From: Pseudaestuariivita atlantica
GTDB taxonomy: Bacteria; Pseudomonadota; Alphaproteobacteria; Rhodobacterales; Rhodobacteraceae
Reading direction: 5' to 3'
Assembly (NCBI RefSeq): GCF_001205715.1
Contig: NZ_AQQZ01000002.1
Coordinates: 429,501 to 493,500 of the forward strand
DNA length: 64,000 nt
Below the pieces are notes generated by a model. That model ran no database searches. It was not told the origin of the DNA and saw nothing but the letters and a program-made list of their open reading frames with translations. Position numbers and translations under genes: made by a program. Below are positions 34,453 to 43,432 of this stretch, in pieces (positions within the stretch are counted from its first letter, which is position 1; every line of letters begins with the position of its first letter).

Positions 34453-35845
34453 TTGAGCGTGCTCCAGACCTCGGCAATCACGTCGGCGGCCATCATCACG
34501 TCTTCGCGCGTCGTCTCGAACTGGCCGACCTGCAGGCGGATCATGCGGCGGCCTTCGTGCATGCCTTGAGTAAGGTATATGCGGCCATCGTCGTTGATTG
34601 CGTCGACCAGCCGTTGCTGCATCGCGTCGTCGCCGGGGCAGCGGAAGGAGAGGAGCGACAGGATCGGGCCGGTCACGATCTCGAACCCGTCCATGGCTCG
34701 GACCACCTCGCACAGCTCCTGCGCCCATATGACGTGGTTGCGGATGCGGGCGCGCAGACCTTCGAGGCCGTAGGCGCGCATGACGAACCACAGTTTCAGC
34801 GCGCGGAACCGGCGGCCCAGCGGGATCGTCCACTCGCTGTAGTTAATGACGGTTTGCGAGGTCTTGAGGTATTCGGGCTCGATCTTGAGCGTGTTCAGTT
34901 GCGCCCGTGGGTCGCGCAGGAATTGCGCGGCGCAGTCGAACTGCACGCCCAACCATTTGTGCGGGTTGAAGACGATGCTGTCATAGCGCCCTGCGCCGTC
35001 CCAGAATGGCTCGCGCAGGTCGGGGCAGATCATCGCGGACCCGGCCCATGCGGCGTCGAGATGGGTGTAGAGGTCGTGCGCCTCGGCCACGTCCGCGACC
35101 GCGTTCAGGTCATCACAGGCGCCGATCCCGGTGCCGCCGGTGATGGCGATGATCCCGGCGGGGATGTGTCCGGCGGCGAGGTCCGCGTCGATGGCGCGAC
35201 GCAGGGCGTGGGTGTCCATCCCGTAATGCGGTGCGCCGGTAGTGGGCAGCTTGACGAGGTTATCCTGCCCGATGCCGGCGACCCAGCAGGCGCGGTCGAT
35301 GGAGGAGTGCACTTCATCCGAGCAGTAGATGCGCAACCGGCCCTGTGCGTTCAGCCCCTCGCGGTTGCCGCGCCAGCCGGTCGCGCGTTCGCGCATGGTC
35401 AGGACGGCAGAGAGGGTGGCGGAGGAGGCGCTGTCCTGGATCACGCCCGAGGTCCCGGCCGGCAAGCCAAGCGCCTGCGCCAGCCAGTCGATCATCACGC
35501 CTTCCATCTCGGTTGCCGCCGGGGACGTCTGCCACAACATGCATTGCGCGGCGATGGTCGACACGATGTATTCCGCCAGGACCGAGGCGGGCGAGGCGTT
35601 GGAGGTGAAATAGGCAAAGAAGCGCGGGTGCTGCCAGTGGGTCATCCCCGGCATCACGATGCGTTCGAAATCGCGGAAGATCGCTTCCATCCCCTCGCCC
35701 TGTTCGGGCGGGTGCGGGGCGATCTGGGCGGCGATGTCACCCGGCGCTGTCTGCGCGCGCACGGGGCGGTCGCGGATGTCGCGGTGATACGCCTCGGCCC
35801 AGTCGGCGACGTGGCGGCCCCAATCGGAAAAGCCCTCCCACTCCA

Positions 35846-35846
<1 letters not shown>
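34449..35846 (-). CDS. PLP-dependent group II decarboxylase, aromatic-L-amino-acid decarboxylase-like
   Basis: This 465-residue decarboxylase of the AADC/DDC type has WQHPRFFAYFTSN, CSDEVHSSIDRACWVAG, THLDAAWAGSAMICPDLR and the PLP-lysine site FNPHKWLGVQFDC (K297). Such enzymes convert DOPA, tyrosine or tryptophan to amines. It is inserted between hpaD and the FAH gene with base-level overlaps on both sides. That is unexpected in a standard homoprotocatechuate operon and suggests that the pathway is fed from an aromatic amino acid such as DOPA or tyrosine. Substrate specificity cannot be read directly. Confidence 0.88.
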
Positions 35847-36826
<980 letters not shown>

Positions 36827-36858
36827 CAGGTGGTCCTTCTGGCCGGTGTGGCGTGGAG

Positions 36859-36927
36859 GCCCCGGATCAAGTCCGGGGCGGGTTGTTTGCAGTTGCGTGT
36901 GTCGCGTCCCGGCCTCTGAGCCGGGAC
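36859..36927. repeat. twin palindromes (REP-like), copy 1
   Basis: GCCCCGGA-TCAAG-TCCGGGGC spans 36859-36879 and GTCCCGGC-CTCTGA-GCCGGGAC spans 36906-36927, with 26 bp between them. The same two palindrome types occur in the same order near 58.7 kb. They look like a short repeated extragenic palindromic unit and could also work as 3'-end hairpins. Confidence 0.65.
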
Positions 36928-36962
36928 CTCTTGTCTCACGCACCGACCGCCCGTCTGAAGTG

Positions 36963-37349
36963 CCCGCGCGGAATCAAGGCCGCAGGCCGCAGAGGGATTG
37001 TGGCCCCAGTGGGGCCGCGTAAGCCCGATGAACGCGCATCGCCGGGCCGCCCCCCGGCATGGCGATTTGGCTGCCCACAGCGCGCCGCTTGGCTGGCGTC
37101 CGGACTTGGCAACCATAAAGGTCTGCAGAATTGACGTTGGATCGCCGCACCGCGGCCCGACGATGGTGCGGGTGGTGCGACACTCCCGCGCGGAATCAAG
37201 GCGAAGCCGCCGCGCATCGACGGGCCCTCCCACGGCCCGGCGATAGGTCTGCCACCTGCGCATCGTGGCAAGCATATTCGGACTTGGCTGGCATAAAGTG
37301 CCCGGGAACGGGGTGAGGATCGCCGGTTCAGGGCCCGTCGATGCGCGGC
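36963..37349. repeat. degenerate repeat tract in the hpaE-hpaD gap
   Basis: The gap 36827-37355 holds no convincing gene. Within it, CCCGCGCGGAATCAAGGC occurs twice (from about 36963 and 37186), each followed by related GCGCATCG/GGGCC/CGGCGAT blocks and ending in CGGACTTGG with CATAAAG. A third, inverted copy is present: 37209-37228 and 37330-37349 are perfect 20-bp inverted repeats. Together they look like two or three decayed copies of one roughly 150-200 bp intergenic element. Upstream promoter elements for hpaD could lie here, but I cannot place any. Confidence 0.6.
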
Positions 37350-37355
37350 TCTCGC

Positions 37356-38864
37356 TCATGCCCCCAACCTCGGGATTTTATGGTAGCCGGTGGCGAAACC
37401 GATGTGCTTTTGCTCCATGTAGAACTCGAACGACCAGTCGCCGCCGTCGCGCCCGATGCCGGATGCCTTTACCCCGCCGAAAGGCGTGGGCAGGTGGCGG
37501 ACGTTTTCGGAATTGACCCAGATCATCCCGGCCTCCAGCCGCTCGGTCACGCGCATCGCGCGGGTCAGGTCATTGGTCCAGACGTAGCCCGTCAGGCCAT
37601 AGGCCACGTCGTTGGCCATCGACAGCGCCTCGTCTTCGGTCGAGAAGCGAATGCAAGTGAGCACGGGGCCAAAGATTTCTTCCTGCGCAATGGCCATGTC
37701 GTTCGACGCGCGGGTGAAAAGCGTCGGCTGCACGAAATGCCCGGTATCTCCGTGTCGCGCGCCTCCGGCTGCGATTACCGCGCCTTCGGCCTGTGCGGCG
37801 CCCATGTAGCCCAGCACCTTGTCGGCGTGGACCTTGTGGATCAGGGGGCCGACCTCGGTCGAGGGATCAAGCGGGTGGCCGACCTTGATCCGGCCCACGC
37901 GCTCGGCCAGACGTGTCTCGAAATCATCCGCGATGGTGTCCTGTACCAGCAAACGAGACGACGAGGTGCAGCGTTCGCCGTTCAGCGAGTAGATCATGAA
38001 GATCGCCGCATCGAGCGCCCGGTCCAGATCGGCGTCGTCGAAGACGATCACTGGGTTCTTGCCGCCCAGTTCGAAATGCACCCGTTTCAGCGATGCCGCG
38101 CCCTGCGCCATGATCGCGCTGCCGGTTTTCGACTCGCCGACGAAGGCGATGGCCTTGATGTCGGGATGTTCGGTGAGCGCCCGGCCTGCATCCTCGCCCA
38201 TGCCCTGCACCATGTTCCAGACGCCGGGGGGCAGGCCCGCCTCTTCGGCGATCTCGACCAGCAGGGCGGCGGTGACGGGGGAGAATTCGGCGGGTTTGTG
38301 GACCACGGTGCAACCTGCGGCGAGCGCGGGCGCGATCTTCCACGTCGATAGCATGAAGGGTGTGTTCCACGGCGTGATGATGCCGACCGGGCCGATGGGC
38401 ACGCGGGTCGTGACGTTCATCAGGGTGGGCGAGGGCAGCATCTGCCCGTCCCGCGCGGCGGGCGCGCGGTCGGCAAAGAAGCGGAAATTTTCCGCCCCGC
38501 GCAGGGCGGCCTTGGCCATGAAGCGGATCGGCTGGCCGGTGTCCCAGGATTCCAAGAGCGCGATATCCTCAGCCCGCGCGACGATGGCGTCGGCGATGGC
38601 GTGTAGCAGTTTTTTGCGCTCCGCCCCGCCCATGTCGCGCCAGTCGGGGAACGCCTTTTTCGCCGCGCGGGCGGCGGCGTCGACGTCGGCCTTGCCGGAT
38701 TTGGCGACCGTGGCGATCAGGGTCTCGTCAGTCGGCGAATGCGTCTCGAAAACCGCGCCGTCCCGCGCCGGGACCAGTTCGCCGCCGATGCGGTTGAGGA
38801 TGGGCTCGCGGTAACGCTCCAGAAGCTCCGACAGGCGGGCGAGGTTTTGGTCGAGGTCAGCCAT
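37356..38864 (-). CDS. hpaE: 5-carboxymethyl-2-hydroxymuconate semialdehyde dehydrogenase
   Basis: This 502-residue aldehyde dehydrogenase oxidises the HpaD ring-cleavage product. Key segments are IITPWNTPFMLSTWKIAPALAAG, VGESKTGSAIM, HFELGGKNPVIVFDDADLDRALD, and the catalytic cysteine in SLNGERCTSSSRLL. The C-terminal NSENVRHLPTPFGGVKASGIGRDGG is characteristic of the HpaE subfamily. Its start overlaps the end of hpaF by 8 bases. The stop is followed by the repeat tract separating it from hpaD. Confidence 0.94.
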   Translation of the reverse strand: MADLDQNLARLSELLERYREPILNRIGGELVPARDGAVFETHSPTDETLIATVAKSGKADVDAAARAAKKAFPDWRDMGGAERKKLLHAIADAIVARAEDIALLESWDTGQPIRFMAKAALRGAENFRFFADRAPAARDGQMLPSPTLMNVTTRVPIGPVGIITPWNTPFMLSTWKIAPALAAGCTVVHKPAEFSPVTAALLVEIAEEAGLPPGVWNMVQGMGEDAGRALTEHPDIKAIAFVGESKTGSAIMAQGAASLKRVHFELGGKNPVIVFDDADLDRALDAAIFMIYSLNGERCTSSSRLLVQDTIADDFETRLAERVGRIKVGHPLDPSTEVGPLIHKVHADKVLGYMGAAQAEGAVIAAGGARHGDTGHFVQPTLFTRASNDMAIAQEEIFGPVLTCIRFSTEDEALSMANDVAYGLTGYVWTNDLTRAMRVTERLEAGMIWVNSENVRHLPTPFGGVKASGIGRDGGDWSFEFYMEQKHIGFATGYHKIPRLGA

Positions 38865-39252
38865 TGGCGGGGTCTTTCAGATGGTCGCGGATGGTGCCGG
38901 TCTTACGCGACAGGTCGGGGTTGATGTCCCGCATCTCGAACGACAGGGCGAGGGAGCGGCGCTCCATCACGGGTGCAAGGAAGGCGCGGGCGGCGTCGAA
39001 CACGTGATCGGTCGCGCGGTGCTTGTCGGCGTCGGACCGGCCCGCGCGCAGGCGCAGGGACATGTCGATGAAGGCATGTTTTGGGTCGCCATCGGCCACT
39101 GACATATGCGTGGCGGGATAGGCGCGGACGCGGATGCCGGGCATGGGGAAGACGCCGGTCTCGATCATCGCCTCACGCAGGGCATCGCACAGGGCGGTCA
39201 TGTCGACCTCCGGTTCGAGGTTCGGGGAATATTCAAGCGTCAGGTGCGGCAT
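38857..39252 (-). CDS. hpaF: 5-carboxymethyl-2-hydroxymuconate delta-isomerase
   Basis: This 131-residue tautomerase-superfamily isomerase acts after HpaE. The catalytic proline directly follows the initiator methionine (MPHLTLEYSPNL), as in CHMI and 4-oxalocrotonate tautomerase. The FIDMSLRLRAGRSDADKHRATDHVF segment is typical of CHMI. It overlaps hpaE by 8 bases and shares one base with the glutamine-synthetase-like gene upstream. Confidence 0.92.
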   Translation of the reverse strand: MPHLTLEYSPNLEPEVDMTALCDALREAMIETGVFPMPGIRVRAYPATHMSVADGDPKHAFIDMSLRLRAGRSDADKHRATDHVFDAARAFLAPVMERRSLALSFEMRDINPDLSRKTGTIRDHLKDPANG

Positions 39253-40508
39253 CAGATGAACGGCAGGTAATAGGTGCGGACCTCGTCCACGGTTTTTCCG
39301 TCAAGCCGTTTGACCTCGTCCCGTTTGAGAAAAAGCAGGGCATCGCACAATTCCTCTCCGACCGCGCCGCGCAGGATGGCGTCGGCGTCGAGCGCGGCCA
39401 GTGCTTTGTCGAGCGATGGTGGAACGTGGCGGGTGGCGCGGGTATTTTCCAGACCGTCGAGGTCTTCGGCAGGGGGCAGGTCGAGCGAGCCGTCGACGCC
39501 CAGAAGCGCGGCTTGCAGGACCGAGGCGACGGCGATGTAGGGGTTCGCCGCTCCGTCCGCCATGCGGTGTTCCAGCCGTGCGGATGTGGGCGATCCGGTG
39601 GCGCAGCGGGTGGTGACGAGGCGGTGGTCGTCGGCCCAGTTGGCCCAGTAGCCGGCCATCGAGGCGGGCGTGAGGCGGTCGTAGGAATTGACCGTGGGGG
39701 CCAGAAGGCCCGCCAGCCCCTCGTGATGCGCGATCAGGCCGGCCATGGACTGCTTGGCGGTGTCGGACAATGCCCCATCAGGGGCGATCACGTTGGCCCC
39801 GTCGCGCGTGAACGAGAAGTTGACGTGCAGGCCCGAGCCACCCCGGTCGGGGATGGGTTTGGGCAGGAAGGTCAGCAGGTATCCGCGGTCCAGCGCGACC
39901 TCCCGCGCCATGGTGCGAAACAGGAAGGCGTCGTCGCAGGCTTTCAAAGCGTCGGCAAAGCACAGGGTCAGTTCGAACTGGCCGTTGTCGTATTCGCCGT
40001 TCATCGACTCGATGGGCAAGTCACAGGCATCCGCCGTGTCCCAGATCGCGTCCATCAGCCCGTCGGGGTCGTTCGCGGGGCCGGTACCGTAGACGAAGGC
40101 GCCGGGCGTGTCATAGGGGCGCCACGTGCCGTCATCGTCCTGCTGGAACACGTAGGCCTCGAACTCGAGCCCGATCATCGGGGTCAGACCCTTTGCCTCC
40201 CACGCGGCGACCGCCCGTTTCAACGCGCCACGGGGGCAGAGGACATAGGCCGCGCCATCGGCGTGCAGGTCCCCCAAAGCGACCTCCTCGTCCGGGCGCC
40301 ACGAGGGGCGGCGGGTGTCGAGCATCAGGTCCATGTCGGGGATGCCGTCGAACATGCCGGTGCCGGGGACGGGGATCAGGTCGCGGTCATAGGTGGTGCC
40401 GAACACGCCGCGGGCGAAGCCGATCTTGCCGCCCTCGGCCACGTGGGCGGGGACGACCTTGCCGCGCGGCAGGTTCAGAAGGTCGGCAAACAGCGCGCGG
40501 GTTCTCAT
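39252..40508 (-). CDS. glutamine-synthetase-family ligase (gamma-glutamylamide synthetase-like)
   Basis: This 418-residue GS-fold protein has GLEFEAYVF and NGEYDNGQFELTL (metal/glutamate site), GSGLHVNFSF, SYDRLTPASM, and RLEHRMADGAANPYIAVA near the C-terminus. It is too short and too divergent for GlnA and has no adenylylation loop. Such GS-like enzymes include gamma-glutamylputrescine synthetase (PuuA), gamma-glutamylanilide synthase (AtdA1) and alkylamine ligases. With a P450 and a class I amidotransferase immediately upstream, an AtdA1/PuuA-like role of gamma-glutamylating an amine is the best guess. Confidence 0.82.
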   Translation of the reverse strand: MRTRALFADLLNLPRGKVVPAHVAEGGKIGFARGVFGTTYDRDLIPVPGTGMFDGIPDMDLMLDTRRPSWRPDEEVALGDLHADGAAYVLCPRGALKRAVAAWEAKGLTPMIGLEFEAYVFQQDDDGTWRPYDTPGAFVYGTGPANDPDGLMDAIWDTADACDLPIESMNGEYDNGQFELTLCFADALKACDDAFLFRTMAREVALDRGYLLTFLPKPIPDRGGSGLHVNFSFTRDGANVIAPDGALSDTAKQSMAGLIAHHEGLAGLLAPTVNSYDRLTPASMAGYWANWADDHRLVTTRCATGSPTSARLEHRMADGAANPYIAVASVLQAALLGVDGSLDLPPAEDLDGLENTRATRHVPPSLDKALAALDADAILRGAVGEELCDALLFLKRDEVKRLDGKTVDEVRTYYLPFI

Positions 40509-41722
40509 GGGGCGGTGATCCTGATGGGCAGGGATTTCACCCCGCAGATGAAGTTGGACCGGGTCCATGCCGGTTCGTCAAGAAGGGTCAGCGCCTTGGC
40601 CTGCCTCGACAGCTCTTCCAGTACGACCCGCAGTTCCAGCCGCGCCAGCCACATGCCCAGACAGACATGCGGACCGCCCTGTCCGAAGGCGAGGTTGCGG
40701 TTGGACGGACGGTCGAGGATGGGGGTGTCCGGTTGATCGAAGACCTCGGCATCGCGGTTGCCGGACACGAACCACAACAGCACCTTGTCGCCTTCGCGGA
40801 TCGTTTGCCCGTGCAGGTCGATGTCGCGGGTGGCGGTGCGGCGGAAGTGCAGGGTGGGGGAGGCGAGACGGATGAATTCATCGCCCGCCGTGTCGAAGTA
40901 TTGGCCCGACCTGACCGCGTCGAACAGCGCCGGATCGCGGGCCAGAAGGTAAAGCGCCATCGCGATGGAATAGCGCGTCGTGTCGTTCCCAGCGGCCACC
41001 AGAAGGCAGAAAAAGTTCTTGAACGCGAGGCGATCCAACGCGCCCTCGGCGTCCAGCACGCAGCGCAGGATGCCGTCGTCGGTGACGGGTTTCGCCCCGT
41101 CGAGGATCGCGTCGGCGTAGTCATAAAGCTCCACCCCCGCAGGCGAACGGAAGGGCATCATGGCGTAGGCGGAGGTGTCGACCTTGTCGAGAACGGTGTC
41201 GGTGAAATCGGGATCGGTGTTGCCGATCAGCGCGTCGCCTTTTTCGACCAGCCAGTCGAGGTCCGCGTCCGGCACGCCGAGGATGCGGCCGAGCATCTTC
41301 ATCGGCAGTTCCTTGGCGATCATCGCGACGCCATCGCCCGTCCCCTGCGCCACGGCGCGGGCGACGATGTCCCGCGCCAACTCGCGCACGACGCCTTCGA
41401 ACCGGGCGATCACGGGTTTGGCGAAGGCCCCCTGCACGATGCGGCGGGTGGCAAAATGCTCGGGCGGGTCGGTTTCCTGAAAGGTACGGCGGGCGAGGTA
41501 TTCCTCGCGCGTCTGATCCTCGATCCGGATGCCTTGGGCGCTGGAGAACGTCGCGGGGTCGCGGTTGGCGGCGAGGATGTCGGCGTGGCGGGTGAGGGAC
41601 CAGAAGCCCTTGTTGCCCGCAAACGCCTCGGTCCAGTGCAGGGGCGCCTCGGCCCGCATCTGCGCGAAGGTGGCGTGCGGGACGCCATCGGTGAAGCTGT
41701 CGTGGTCAGCCAGATTGCGCAT
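40505..41722 (-). CDS. cytochrome P450
   Basis: This is a soluble bacterial P450 of 405 residues. The oxygen-activating I-helix motif is AAGNDTT at 243-249, the ExxR helix region follows, and the haem-binding loop is FGQGGPHVCLG with the ligand C354. It has no membrane anchor and no fused reductase, and no ferredoxin gene is nearby. It sits between the GS-like ligase (4-bp overlap) and the amidotransferase (17-bp overlap), so it probably oxidises a substrate of that pathway. ATG 41722 was chosen because upstream GTG codons would deepen the overlap. Confidence 0.9.
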   Translation of the reverse strand: MRNLADHDSFTDGVPHATFAQMRAEAPLHWTEAFAGNKGFWSLTRHADILAANRDPATFSSAQGIRIEDQTREEYLARRTFQETDPPEHFATRRIVQGAFAKPVIARFEGVVRELARDIVARAVAQGTGDGVAMIAKELPMKMLGRILGVPDADLDWLVEKGDALIGNTDPDFTDTVLDKVDTSAYAMMPFRSPAGVELYDYADAILDGAKPVTDDGILRCVLDAEGALDRLAFKNFFCLLVAAGNDTTRYSIAMALYLLARDPALFDAVRSGQYFDTAGDEFIRLASPTLHFRRTATRDIDLHGQTIREGDKVLLWFVSGNRDAEVFDQPDTPILDRPSNRNLAFGQGGPHVCLGMWLARLELRVVLEELSRQAKALTLLDEPAWTRSNFICGVKSLPIRITAP

Positions 41723-42431
41723 GGCGACCACCCTTGAAGAACTCGGCCGCCCACCCGGCGAAGACAACGCCCTGCGGCTCCTGATCCATCGTGGCCCAGC
41801 CGGAGGACAGGTCTTCGCCATGCCCTTCGACGTGGCGCATTACCGCCTCCATGAAGCGGTGGTCGATCTCGGGGTGGGCTTGCGTGGTGAAGATATGGTT
41901 ACCCTTGGCAAAGCTGCCGATGGGGCAGGCGTTGGAGCCTCCCAGCAGGTCGCAGCCGGAGGGCAGGGTGACGACGTGGTCTTCGTGAAAGACATACATC
42001 GGCACCTGTTCGGGGCCGTCCATCCATGGGCGTTGTCGAGTAAAATGCGTGGTCTCGACGCCGACGTTGTAGCCGCCGTTGCGCTTGGCAAGCGTGCCGC
42101 CCAAGGCGCGGGCGATGGCCTGATGGCCGAAACAGCAGCCGAGCAAGGGCGTGCGGGTCGCGTCACAGGCGCGGATGAAGTCCATCAACCCGGCCATCCA
42201 CGGGTGATCGTCCATCGCGGACAGGGGGGAACCGGTGATCAGGAACGCGTCCTGCTCCATCGGGCTTTCGGGCAGTTCGCCGCCTTCGGTCATGTAGACG
42301 CGATAGGTGAACCGCTGTTCGAGCTGGTCGAACAGGTCGCGGAACCGGTGGCTGTCGTCGGGGTAGTGATCCCCGATCTCCTCGGTCCGGTCGTGATTGA
42401 CCTGCAGAAGGCCCAGGCGAATACGCTGCAT
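41706..42431 (-). CDS. class I glutamine amidotransferase-like hydrolase
   Basis: This 241-residue GATase-1 fold protein has the nucleophile elbow GCCFGHQ (C100) and a C-terminal QAHPEID giving the His/Glu of the triad. It stands alone rather than fused to a synthetase. Together with the GS-like gene two positions downstream it matches the AtdA1/AtdA2 or PuuA/PuuD pairing, in which one enzyme attaches and the other removes a gamma-glutamyl group. No ribosome site is visible before the ATG. A 13-bp hairpin ends 8 bases upstream of it. Confidence 0.85.
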   Translation of the reverse strand: MQRIRLGLLQVNHDRTEEIGDHYPDDSHRFRDLFDQLEQRFTYRVYMTEGGELPESPMEQDAFLITGSPLSAMDDHPWMAGLMDFIRACDATRTPLLGCCFGHQAIARALGGTLAKRNGGYNVGVETTHFTRQRPWMDGPEQVPMYVFHEDHVVTLPSGCDLLGGSNACPIGSFAKGNHIFTTQAHPEIDHRFMEAVMRHVEGHGEDLSSGWATMDQEPQGVVFAGWAAEFFKGGRHAQSG

Positions 42432-42439
42432 TCTTGTGC

Positions 42440-42468
42440 GTAGGTCGGCTGCTTGGCAGCCGACCTAC
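42440..42468 (-). terminator. 13-bp perfect hairpin between tctC and amidotransferase gene
   Basis: The arms GTAGGTCGGCTGC (42440-42452) and its complement (42456-42468) enclose a 3-base loop. This is the strongest hairpin in this part of the window. It follows tctC by 7 bases, so it is probably the tctBAC terminator or attenuator. It lacks a U-run and abuts the next start codon. Confidence 0.65.
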
Positions 42469-42475
42469 CTGTCCC

Positions 42476-43408
42476 TTACTCGGCCAGTTTGGCGTTGAAG
42501 GCCGCGTCTGTGGCACGGTCGGCCTCGATCCGGGCCTGAGCCTCGGCCTGTCCCTGCCAATAGACGGCGGCGCCGGTCTCTTGCATCAGGGTCTGGGCGG
42601 CTTCGCTCGCCATCGTCTGTTCGGCGACGCCCGCGATGGTATCGATCACCTCTTGCGGCGTGCCTTTCGTCACGAACAGGCCGTTCCACAATTCAAGCGG
42701 TGCGATGTTGGCCTGCGCGGCCAGCGTCTGCACGCCTCCCAGCTTTTCGATCGGATCCGCGCCGATGCTGCCAAGCACGTTGATCTCGTCCAGACACGGC
42801 TCGATCAGCGCGAGCGTTGTGTTGATGACGTCCGCGTCGCCCGAGGACAGGGTGTTGCAGTCCAACAGGTCGAACGCGCTGTCGTCAGCAAACTCGAACC
42901 CCATCTCCTTGGCGGCGACGAAGGACACCTTGGTCGGCGTCAGGCCCGCGCCGAAGTGGCCGAGGACCACGTCGTTGTCCTGCGCATAGGCGGCCAGTTC
43001 GGCCATGTTGGAATAGGGCGCATCGCCCGATGCCGCGAGGACAAATGGGTAGGTCAGGAAGATGCCCACGGGCACGAAACTGTCTTCCTCGATCCCGATG
43101 TCGATCTTGGGGCCCACCACCGGAACACCGATCACGAAGGAGCCGATGACCGATCCGTCGTTGGGCGCGTTCAGCACTTCCAGCGCGCCGGGGAACGGGC
43201 CGTCGCCGCCGCCGGGGCGGTTGACGACCGACACGGACTGGCCGGTAGCCTTGGCCATGTCGTCCGCGATCATGCGGGTCAGGATGTCTTCGAAATCGCC
43301 GGGGGGCCACGGCACGATGAACTGCACCGGTCCGTCGGGGTATTCGGCCAGCGCCGGAGAGGCGGCGGCCATGGCCGCCAGCGCGGCGGATGCCAGAAGA
43401 TGTTTCAT
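42476..43408 (-). CDS. tctC: tripartite tricarboxylate transporter substrate-binding protein
   Basis: This 310-residue periplasmic Bug-family binding protein has a signal peptide cleaved after SPALA (about residue 21). The mature start YPDGPVQFIVPWPPGD and the following region are typical of TctC, the carboxylate receptor of TctABC systems. In this neighbourhood the cargo may be an aromatic or amino carboxylate. It is the third gene of the tctBAC set, 24 bases after tctA. Confidence 0.93.
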   Translation of the reverse strand: MKHLLASAALAAMAAASPALAEYPDGPVQFIVPWPPGDFEDILTRMIADDMAKATGQSVSVVNRPGGGDGPFPGALEVLNAPNDGSVIGSFVIGVPVVGPKIDIGIEEDSFVPVGIFLTYPFVLAASGDAPYSNMAELAAYAQDNDVVLGHFGAGLTPTKVSFVAAKEMGFEFADDSAFDLLDCNTLSSGDADVINTTLALIEPCLDEINVLGSIGADPIEKLGGVQTLAAQANIAPLELWNGLFVTKGTPQEVIDTIAGVAEQTMASEAAQTLMQETGAAVYWQGQAEAQARIEADRATDAAFNAKLAE

Positions 43409-43432
43409 TGTTTTCTCCCTGTCGTGGTTTTC

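Noticed and set aside
36827-37355. Several short frames in the hpaE-hpaD gap
   Set aside because: They are Arg-rich, overlap one another in many frames and coincide with the repeats; none has a ribosome site or a known domain.
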